This document shows positions 57,877 to 64,000 of a DNA stretch of 64,000 nucleotides, piece after piece. The position numbers were made by a program, and so were the translations under genes. The notes beneath the pieces were generated by a model. That model was not told the DNA's origin. It was given only the letters and a program-made list of their open reading frames with translations, and searched no databases. Within the stretch, counting starts at the first letter, position 1. Every line of letters begins with the position of its first letter. Source of the DNA: Desulfoluna limicola (GTDB lineage: Bacteria; Desulfobacterota; Desulfobacteria; Desulfobacterales; Desulfolunaceae); NCBI RefSeq assembly GCF_021654575.1, contig NZ_AP024488.1:3495501-3559500 (forward strand), read 5' to 3'.

Positions 57877-59812
57877 CGGCGGCTACATCGAAGAGACCGA
57901 CCTCAACCAATCCAAGGACTACCGCCTGGCCGGGCGCCTCCTCCCCTTTATCGCCCCCCATCGCAAGCTGCTGGTGGCGGCCCTGATGCTGGTGGCAGTC
58001 CTCACGGCCCTGGACCTCTCCATCCCCTGGATCACCAAGGAGGCCCTGGACCGCTATATTGTCCCAAATGCACGCAGGGTGGAGACCCAACGTGTGACGG
58101 TGGACGAAACGGACCCTGTGGTCCGCCGGTTTCTTGATGCCCACCCCACCCTTGCCCAGCATGCAATGGGTACCCTCCGGATCCCCCGGGAGGCCATCGC
58201 CCAGGCCGACCCCGAAACAAGGCTCCGCCTTCGCGCGTCCGACATCAAGGGGGTGACAAACGCCGCCTTTCTCCTTATGGGCGCGCTTTTTCTCAACTTT
58301 GTCTTCGGGTTCTGCCAGACCTTTGTGCTGGAGATCATGGGCCAGCGAATCATCCATGACCTCCGCATGACCCTTTTCACCCACATCCGAAAACTGCCCG
58401 TCTCCTGGTTCCACAAGAACCCCTCCGGCCGCGTGGTAACCCGGGTGACCGGCGATGTGGAAAACCTGCGGGAGATGTTCACCTCCGTCATCACCTTTGT
58501 CTTCAAGGACCTCTTTCTTCTTGTGGGGATCTTAACCGTCCTGATCATCCTTGACGCACGCCTGGCCGCTGTCACACTCATTGTGGTTCCCGTGGCCGTC
58601 TTCGCGGCCATCGGCTTTGCCCGGCAGTCCCGCACCGCCTTCCGGGACCTTCGCGTGCGCATCGCGGAAATCAACGCCCGCCTGGCCGAGACCATCGGCG
58701 GCATGAGCGTCATTCGCCTCTTCGCCCGGGAACCGGAAACCGACGCCGCTTTCAAGCGCCTCTCGGACCGCCACTTTGACGCAGGCATGGCCCAGGTGCG
58801 CATCTTTGCCCTCTTCATGCCCGTCATCGAAGTGCTCAACGCCACAGCCCTTGGCCTCATCATCTTCTACGGGGGCTATCGGGTCCTGGGCGGGTTTGCC
58901 AGCATCGGTGTGCTCGTGGCCTACATCAGCTACCTGCGCATGTTCTTCAGGCCCATCCGGGACATCGCCGAGAAATACAACATTCTCCAGAATGCCTTCT
59001 CCTCTGCCGAGCGCCTCTTTCTCATCCTCGACACCCCGGTAGCCGAGGCCGAACAATCCGGTGGAAAAGAGGGAACAGCCATCGATGAAATCACCTTTGA
59101 CAACCTCTCCTTCGGCTACAGTTCAAATGAGCCGGTCCTGAGCGGGATCAACTTCAGCGCCCGCAAAGGGGAGACCGTGGCCATCGTCGGCCCCACAGGC
59201 GCCGGCAAAACCTCCATCGTCAGCCTCCTCGTTCGGTTCTGGGAGCCCCAGAGCGGAGCCATCAGGGTCAACGACATCCCCCTCTCCGAGCTTGATCCCC
59301 TTCACTGGCGCAGCCGCATCGCCATGGTCATGCAGGACCCCTTCCTCTTTGCAGGGACCATCCGGGAGAACATCCTCCCCGACCCCACCAACCCACCGGA
59401 ACCAGAGGCCCTTGCGGCAACCCTTCGAAACGCCGGGTGCGGCTTCGTCCTTGACCGCCTCGACCAGGGCCTGGACACCCTGCTCACCGAAGGCGGCCGC
59501 CCCCTGTCCAGCGGCGAACGCCAGCTCCTCTCCATCGCCCGGGCCTTCTTTAAAAACCCCGAACTGCTGATCCTCGATGAGGCCACCAGCTACGTGGACT
59601 CCGTCAGCGAGTCCGAGATCCAGGCCGCCCTTTCCCGACTCATGGAAGAGCGCACCACCTTTCTCATCGCCCACCGGCTCTCCACGGCCCGAAGCGCCGA
59701 CCGGATCCTCGTCATCAGAGACGGTCGCATCGCCGAATCAGGAAGCCACGAGGCCCTCATGGGCCAGATGGGCATCTACTTTCGCATGCAGCAAATGGAA
59801 AACGGTAAATAG
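57869..59812 (+). CDS. ABC exporter half-transporter, catalytic subunit
   Basis: A 647-residue partner of the previous protein. Six membrane helices, with an extra loop of about 60 residues between helices 1 and 2 (PNARRVETQRVTVDETDP...). The nucleotide-binding domain has Walker A GPTGAGKT, Q-loop MQDPFLFAGT, a degenerate signature LSSGERQ, Walker B LLILDEATS with catalytic Glu, and H-loop IAHRLST. So the functional ATP site combines this Walker motif with LSGGQ of the partner. GGAGG upstream of ATG 57869, eight-base overlap with the first gene. The large extracytoplasmic loop is typical of this subtype. Confidence 0.91.
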   Translation: MRNGGYIEETDLNQSKDYRLAGRLLPFIAPHRKLLVAALMLVAVLTALDLSIPWITKEALDRYIVPNARRVETQRVTVDETDPVVRRFLDAHPTLAQHAMGTLRIPREAIAQADPETRLRLRASDIKGVTNAAFLLMGALFLNFVFGFCQTFVLEIMGQRIIHDLRMTLFTHIRKLPVSWFHKNPSGRVVTRVTGDVENLREMFTSVITFVFKDLFLLVGILTVLIILDARLAAVTLIVVPVAVFAAIGFARQSRTAFRDLRVRIAEINARLAETIGGMSVIRLFAREPETDAAFKRLSDRHFDAGMAQVRIFALFMPVIEVLNATALGLIIFYGGYRVLGGFASIGVLVAYISYLRMFFRPIRDIAEKYNILQNAFSSAERLFLILDTPVAEAEQSGGKEGTAIDEITFDNLSFGYSSNEPVLSGINFSARKGETVAIVGPTGAGKTSIVSLLVRFWEPQSGAIRVNDIPLSELDPLHWRSRIAMVMQDPFLFAGTIRENILPDPTNPPEPEALAATLRNAGCGFVLDRLDQGLDTLLTEGGRPLSSGERQLLSIARAFFKNPELLILDEATSYVDSVSESEIQAALSRLMEERTTFLIAHRLSTARSADRILVIRDGRIAESGSHEALMGQMGIYFRMQQMENGK

Positions 59813-59847
59813 CTGCCTTCAATGGTTAAAGTGCATGGAAACAGCAA

Positions 59848-60305
59848 GCCTCCGGCGGCAAGGTGTGCCACCTTGAAATCGGGTTGCGAATGCTCTGAAC
59901 CCACGTTCCTCGGGATCTTCACATGCGCTGACGGGCTCCGCCCGTGAATCACGGTATTTCATGGATTTCGTCTTCCCCGGCTGTCAGGGCAACCTGAAGT
60001 GCAAGTGGGGCTTAATCATGGCAAATCCGGAACTCTTAGCTCGGCGAATGACCGGGGAGCCATGTGTGCAAGTCGCCACCTATCGAGATTCATTTTGACG
60101 GATGACTTTAGCCGGAAGAACGCCGGCGGGTCGATTTATGAAATGAACCTCGAAAACTTTCCGGCTGCTCGTTACGACAAATACAGTCGGCAAACCAACG
60201 CCTTCGAATGAATCGAAATCGGACTCAAAACCTGTTTGTCAAACCCACGTTTTCAGATTGGGCAAACGTTTGGCCCCGGCAGGGCCACTCTGAACTGAAT
60301 AGTTA
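59848..60305. repeat. 458-bp composite repeat region
   Basis: Modules in order: GCCTCCGGCGGCAAGGTGTGCCACCTTG, GACGGGCTCCGCCCGTG, TTCCCCGGCTGT, ATGACCGGGGAGCCATGTG, a GGCGGGTCGATTTATGAAATG module (also at 29.3 and 63.3 kb), CCTGTTTGTCAAACC, and the terminal motif GAACTGAATAGTTAC (60291-60305). Confidence 0.7.
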
Positions 60306-60464
60306 CAGACAAAGGTCTCTTTGCGAATTACATTGAGCATTGTCACCCTTGACGCGAATGCCCCGAAAAAGCCGTGCATCACGGCACACACCACCCATTC
60401 GCCAGAGGGTTTCGAGGTACCCCCACCTCGCCGCCGGAGGCAATTTTTTAGTTGTATAGTTACC
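60306..60464. repeat. Repeat unit upstream of the Nudix gene
   Basis: GCGAATG...CATTCGC-type arms, CACCTCGCCGCCGGAGGCAAT and the terminal motif TTAGTTGTATAGTTAC. Confidence 0.65.
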
Positions 60465-60581
60465 CAAAAAAATTGTGTTTCCCCGGCAGTCATGCAAAGA
60501 TTGAATCGAGACAACCAAGACGCCGGATCCGGACCTCTTTCTCGACACCACTCTGACACCCCCGTCTTTCCCAGGCATCAA

Positions 60582-60608
60582 TTGACACAAACAGCCCCAC
60601 CCTATGCT
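60582..60608 (+). promoter_or_regulatory. Possible sigma-70 promoter of the Nudix gene
   Basis: TTGACA-N15-TATGCT, 42 bases upstream of the start codon; the spacing is shorter than ideal. Confidence 0.4.
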
Positions 60609-60649
60609 GAAACCCCTTGTTCCAGAATTGAAGCCACAAGGAGGTAGCC

Positions 60650-61108
60650 ATGAACATCGTGACCAATATTGCCAAGGCGACCATCACAGATGGCCAGAAC
60701 GTGCTGATGCTCATGAAGGAGTACGACAACGGTGACACCCTTTACACCCTGCCCGGTGGACGCCAGGCACCGGGGGAGACCCTGGAGGAGACCGTCATGC
60801 GGTGCGCAAGAGAAGAGCTTTCCGCCTCTGTCAACGTGCTGGGCCTCCTCGGTGTTTACGAACACAGCCATCCGGCACGAAACGATCCGGACACCATCCA
60901 GTACCATGTGGAGTTCGCATTCCTATGCGAGCTTACCGAGCCGTACGATCCCGTGATGGGGCAATCCCCGGATCCCCACCAGGTCTCCGTCGAATGGGTC
61001 CCGCGCCAATCCCTGGCAAAACTCTCCCTTCACCCGGAAGAGTTAAATGAGATCCTGAAATCCTTTAAACTACCGGAGCCCCCCGTATACCTTGGCGGCG
61101 TCTCCTGA
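60650..61108 (+). CDS. Nudix hydrolase family protein
   Basis: A 152-residue protein. The Nudix box reads G-RQAPG-E-TLEETVM-R-C-A-R-EE-L-S: the catalytic EE pair is kept, but the usual E after R is C and the last G is S, so the box is slightly degenerate. The fold is otherwise complete (MNIVTNIAKATITDGQNVLML; TLYTLPGG; YHVEFAFLCEL). AAGGAGGTAGCC gives a strong ribosome site. Substrate unknown; such proteins cleave nucleoside diphosphate derivatives. Stands alone. Confidence 0.82.
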   Translation: MNIVTNIAKATITDGQNVLMLMKEYDNGDTLYTLPGGRQAPGETLEETVMRCAREELSASVNVLGLLGVYEHSHPARNDPDTIQYHVEFAFLCELTEPYDPVMGQSPDPHQVSVEWVPRQSLAKLSLHPEELNEILKSFKLPEPPVYLGGVS

Positions 61109-61131
61109 CCCGTGGCGATAAAAAATACCGA

Positions 61132-61386
61132 GCCTCCGGCGGCAAGGTGAGCCACCTGCTGAATGGTAACAACGGATTTTTGACGGCAGTCAGGGCTCGT
61201 TTTACGTATTGAACCACGAAGCGCTTTTTTTGATTCACGAAGGTGGTTGAGCCACCTCAGTCGTTGTTCACGGGCGAAGTCCATCGGCGAATGTGATCGG
61301 CCTGGGGAACGAAGGCCGGAATCATTCGCAACCAGGTCTCCAGGTGCCTCCGCCTGGCCGCCGGAGGCAACTATTCTGGCGTTGGC
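61132..61386. repeat. Repeats between the Nudix and LysR genes
   Basis: 61132-61170: GCCTCCGGCGGCAAGGTGAGCCACC followed by the terminal motif GCTGAATGGTAAC. 61262-61386: CGGGCGAAGTCC, GCGAATGTGATCGGCCTGG..., TGGCCGCCGGAGGC, ending in GGCTCAA, which contains the LysR stop codon on the minus strand. Confidence 0.75.
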
Positions 61387-62343
61387 TCAATCCGAGAGCC
61401 GGGTGAACTTCTTTTGGATGGACGCCTTCCGCATGGATCTTTTCACAAAGGAGAGAAAGGTCTTTTCCGTGAGGGTGGGGACCTTGTCCTGGAGTTGGAC
61501 AAGGGAGATGCGATTGATGGCATTGGGGGTGGGGGTGAGGATGGGAACCATGGAGCCTTTACGGATCTCATCCCACATAAGATGGGATGCGGTAATGCCC
61601 AGGCCCATGCCGAGCTTTAAGGCTGACACCATGGCTGCATGGCTGTCCACGGTAAGCACAATGGAGAGGTCCGGTGCCATTTTCTGAAAATGATGTTTGA
61701 ACCAGTGGGAAAGAACCATGGCGTCGACCTCATCGCAGAGGAATTCCCGTCGCACAAGGTTGTCAAAGCCATGATCCCCGCCTATTTCAGCCTCGTAATA
61801 CCCCTTCGAACACGCAAGAATCACCTCCTCTTCCACCAACGGCTCCATGCTGAAACTGTCCGGCAATCCCAGAACCCGATCGTGGGTGACGAAGACATCC
61901 GACAGCGCCAGGTCCAGCCGCCCCTCCTGCAACATGCCAAGAATGATGGCCGACTCCGCAAAGGTCATGGCAAAGGTCACCCCCGGGTACTCCTTTCGAA
62001 AGGCGTGGCAGACCCGGGGCAGATACTGCTTACCGAACTCATTGGGAGCCCCCACCCGCAACACCCCCGACGGTTCACCGGAAGGTCTTCGAAGTCGTTC
62101 GACACCCGTCTCCAAGCCCTCCACAAAGGGTGCCACCATGTCAAAGAGCTCTTTACCGGCAGCCGTGGGAACGAGCTTTCTGTGAAGCCGGGTAAAGAGC
62201 CGCGTGCGAAGCTCCCTCTCAAGCTTCTGGAGCTGCTGACTCACCGCGGGCTGTGAGAGGTGAAGGGCTTTGGCGGCATCGACCACGCTGCAGTGCGAAT
62301 AAATATAATAGAACACCTTAAGGCGATTGAAGTCGGGAAGCAT
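61387..62343 (-). CDS. LysR family transcription regulator
   Basis: A 318-residue protein. N-terminal winged helix at 5-65 (CSVVDAAKALHLSQPAVSQQLQKLE); effector-binding domain from about 90 (GVLRVGAPNEFGKQYLPRV). Divergent from the EamA transporter gene with 120 bases between the starts, the usual layout of a LysR regulator and its target. The inverted repeat AATTAA-GA-TTAATT lies 23 bases upstream of its start. Effector unknown. Confidence 0.93.
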   Translation of the reverse strand: MLPDFNRLKVFYYIYSHCSVVDAAKALHLSQPAVSQQLQKLERELRTRLFTRLHRKLVPTAAGKELFDMVAPFVEGLETGVERLRRPSGEPSGVLRVGAPNEFGKQYLPRVCHAFRKEYPGVTFAMTFAESAIILGMLQEGRLDLALSDVFVTHDRVLGLPDSFSMEPLVEEEVILACSKGYYEAEIGGDHGFDNLVRREFLCDEVDAMVLSHWFKHHFQKMAPDLSIVLTVDSHAAMVSALKLGMGLGITASHLMWDEIRKGSMVPILTPTPNAINRISLVQLQDKVPTLTEKTFLSFVKRSMRKASIQKKFTRLSD

Positions 62344-62365
62344 AAGCAGAAATTATCCTTTGATG

Positions 62366-62379
62366 AATTAAGATTAATT
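62366..62379. promoter_or_regulatory. Inverted repeat in the LysR/EamA intergenic region
   Basis: AATTAAGATTAATT, arms of six bases, close to the LysR start; candidate regulator binding site. Confidence 0.5.
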
Positions 62380-62463
62380 TTACCAATACCTCAACAGACT
62401 GTAATGTAGCAACAACGAATCCCAAGTCATCACTCACACACAATCAGTCCTTGAGGTGTCCTG

Positions 62464-63300
62464 TTGTTTGCACTCAGTCTTTCTCTGGCAGCCTGTTTCG
62501 GATGGGGTATAGCGGATTTTCTCGGGGGGTTGAAGAGCCGCCACCTGCCCACGATAACGGTATTGACGGTCTCCAACATCTTCGGGGTGGCCATGATCTT
62601 CGCCCTTGTCTGCCTCAGGGGCACCCCCCTGCCTGACGATCCGGCCCTTTGGTGGGCGGTGGCCGGAGGCATGACGGGCATCATTGCCATGTTCCTGCTT
62701 TACAAGGCCCTCGCCATCGGCCCCATGTCCATCATCGCCCCCATAAGCTCCCTGGGCGCCATCCTTCCCCTGGCAGTCGGCCTGACCACCGGTGATGAAC
62801 TCTCCACCCTCCAGTGTATGGGCATCCCCACCGCCATTGCCGGAACCCTGCTCGCCGTGCGGGAGAAGGGCGAAAAGAAAAAGAGAACCACGCGATCCAA
62901 AGGGGTCTGGATGGCCCTTGCCTCCGCCGTGGCTGTGGGGTGCTTCCTCATCGTCATGGACCGCGCCAGCGCTGTGGACCCATACTGGTCTGCCCTCATC
63001 ATGCGCTCTTCCTACGGGGTCTTCCTCACCCCCTTTGTCTTCGTTCTGCGCCCTCCCCTGAACGTGGGTCGCCTTCACCTGCCCGGCATCATCACCTTAG
63101 GGGTCGTGGACGCTCTGGCCGGCTTCGCCTTTGCCATGGCAACCACCGTGGGCATGCTGAGTCTCGTGGCCGTGGTGGGCTCCCTCTACCCCGCCGTCAC
63201 CATTCTCCTGTCGTCTGTTTTGCTCAGGGAGAGACTTCTGCCGACTCAGTACGTCGGGGTCTCCCTGGCCCTTGCCGGGGTCGTTCTCATCTCCCTTTAA
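62464..63300 (+). CDS. EamA/DMT superfamily transporter
   Basis: A 278-residue inner-membrane protein with about ten hydrophobic helices in two EamA repeats (LAACFGWGIADFLGGL...; MALASAVAVGCFLIVMDRAS...). The ends of the repeats have the typical LPTQYVGVSLALAGVVLI and TGDELSTLQCMGIPTAIAGTLL. A TTG start follows GAGGTGTCC; no ATG fits. Members export metabolites or amino acids; the substrate is unknown and probably relates to the signal sensed by the divergent LysR protein. Confidence 0.88.
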   Translation: MFALSLSLAACFGWGIADFLGGLKSRHLPTITVLTVSNIFGVAMIFALVCLRGTPLPDDPALWWAVAGGMTGIIAMFLLYKALAIGPMSIIAPISSLGAILPLAVGLTTGDELSTLQCMGIPTAIAGTLLAVREKGEKKKRTTRSKGVWMALASAVAVGCFLIVMDRASAVDPYWSALIMRSSYGVFLTPFVFVLRPPLNVGRLHLPGIITLGVVDALAGFAFAMATTVGMLSLVAVVGSLYPAVTILLSSVLLRERLLPTQYVGVSLALAGVVLISL

Positions 63301-63320
63301 GGCCAAAACATGCCTGCCTC

Positions 63321-63514
63321 GTAACGACTCAGCGATGCCTCCGGCGGGTCGCTTTTTGAAAAAAGCTCCGCAAAAACGTTCCGGATGCCGCGTCCTTTCC
63401 CTCCACGCGAACACCTCAAAAGGGATTGCATCACGGCGTCCTCTATGCATTCGCCATAGGGTTTCAAGGTGCCCTCACCTTGGCCGCCCCCGCAACCTTG
63501 GGCTCAATCGTTAC
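63321..63514. mobile_element. 194-bp MITE-like repeat element after the EamA gene
   Basis: Left end GTAACGACTCAGC (63321-63333) and right end GCTCAATCGTTAC (63502-63514) are inverted copies with 11 of 13 matches. Inside: GCCTCCGGCGGGTCGCTTTTTGAAAAAAG module and GCATTCGCCATAGGG...AGGTGCCCTCACCTTGGCCGCC. Confidence 0.75.
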
Positions 63515-63907
63515 CCTGCCTCTTTTTCATCCGGGTTCCCGCAACGTCATGCCGGTTGTTATCCCTCTGATTAATTGATATAAATGAGAGATCACAAGTT
63601 CCCTTTCCACCCTGTCCTGAACCACGCCACGTTATCTTGCCGCCACCTCTGCGCTCCCACAGCGGCTCGTCCACCTCACCCCTTCCGGACCCGGCGCCCC
63701 CGGCAAGAGCAAGCACACCCGTTAACCCCCTCTGTTTCACGACCAATTGAGCACACCATCGCCCCCTTATCCATCGTGCAGCTGTCTTGGTAAACACCCA
63801 GAGGGAGCCCCCCAGCAGGCGCTCCTTCAGACATGCTCTTTTGTCCGGCCCTTATCGGCATTTGAGAAAAACCTCTGTCTCAGATCCGCCATCACCATGG
63901 ATGACAC
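63515..63907. other. Non-coding gap before the last gene, nothing recognised
   Basis: C-rich sequence with short frames; none with a convincing ribosome site or product. Confidence 0.45.
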
Positions 63908-64000
63908 ATGAAAAAACCCGGTTCCGCCAACCACCTCATCATCGTCTCATTTTCGGCAATTGCCGTCATGGTTCTTTACGGCATCGCTTCCCCGGCCACG
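63908..64000 (+). CDS. N-terminus of an exported or membrane protein (runs off the window)
   Basis: 31 codons from ATG 63908 to the window edge: two lysines, then LIIVSFSAIAVMVLYGIA, a signal peptide or membrane anchor. An overlapping ATG at 63901 stops after three codons. A ribosome site is not clear. Function cannot be told. Confidence 0.5.
   Translation, partial: MKKPGSANHLIIVSFSAIAVMVLYGIASPAT

Noticed and set aside
935..63514. CRISPR array
   Set aside because: Repeats are dispersed, palindromic and modular, without regular short spacing, and there are no cas genes.
1..64000. tRNA or rRNA genes
   Set aside because: No TTCGA-type T-loop with matching arms or rRNA signature was recognised in the gaps read; this was by eye, and a tRNA scan would be decisive.

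Overview
The window looks like chromosomal DNA of an anaerobic Desulfobacterota-type bacterium, a sulfate-reducer relative such as the Desulfobacterales. This is inferred from the gene set: an oxygen-independent class III ribonucleotide reductase (nrdD/nrdG), a glycyl radical enzyme, MinD/ferredoxin plus NifX-like proteins as in the Desulfovibrio orange-protein locus, plant-type DapB and sigma-54-driven minor-pilin operons. No rRNA, tRNA, CRISPR array, transposase or phage gene was recognised. Species cannot be fixed from the sequence alone.

Layout. (1) 1-17.6 kb, + strand: tandem copies of one type IV pilus tip operon. Cassette A is seen only as its 3' end (pilY1 tail plus a 109-residue exported protein). 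Cassettes B (2.2-9.7 kb) and C (10.4-17.6 kb) are complete: fimT/gspH, pilW, pilV, pilX, a giant pilY1 and the 109-residue protein. B and C each start at a TGGCAC-N5-TTGTA sigma-54 promoter about 50 bp upstream. (2) 18-20.3 kb: dapB and a HAD-type nucleotidase. (3) 20.9-24.5 kb, - strand: DUF134 regulator, two MinD-ferredoxin ATPases and two NifX-like proteins, with a palindromic operator. (4) 24.8-34.1 kb: HD phosphohydrolase, Crp/Fnr regulator, minC-minD-minE, alr, nrdD-nrdG. (5) 35.3-37.8 kb: small membrane protein; ccdA, thioredoxin-like and Nudix genes behind a sigma-70 promoter and a terminator-like leader. (6) 38-45.5 kb: chemosensory operon (hybrid CheA with receiver, CheW, CheB, CheR, HEAT-repeat response regulator) without receptor or stand-alone CheY. 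(7) 45.8-47.7 kb: class A penicillin-binding protein. (8) 48.3-51.0 kb: GntR regulator, D-cysteine desulfhydrase/cysteate sulfo-lyase-like enzyme and RidA. (9) 51.6-55.7 kb: TetR regulator and a glycyl radical enzyme with an N-terminal SCP2 lipid-binding domain, the most unusual protein here. (10) 56.1-63.3 kb: heterodimeric ABC exporter, Nudix protein, divergent LysR/EamA pair. The start of an exported protein runs off the right edge.

Across almost all intergenic gaps from 0.9 to 63.5 kb lies a family of GC-rich, palindromic, modular repeats (core GCCTCCGGCGG). Several copies are complete elements of 139-238 bp bounded by inverted ends of the form GTAACnATTCAGC, like non-autonomous mobile elements (MITEs). 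Some of their ends form the stop codons of neighbouring genes. A second, unrelated inverted-repeat element lies at 47.8 kb.

How it fits together: the pilus-tip cassettes make alternative PilY1 tips with conserved C-termini and divergent N-terminal lectin-like domains, and the chemosensory operon could steer pilus-driven or flagellar movement. The cysteine-type lyase and RidA form a coherent pair, since the lyase makes 2-aminoacrylate and RidA deaminates it. All functions are inferred from sequence features read by eye; no database search was run.
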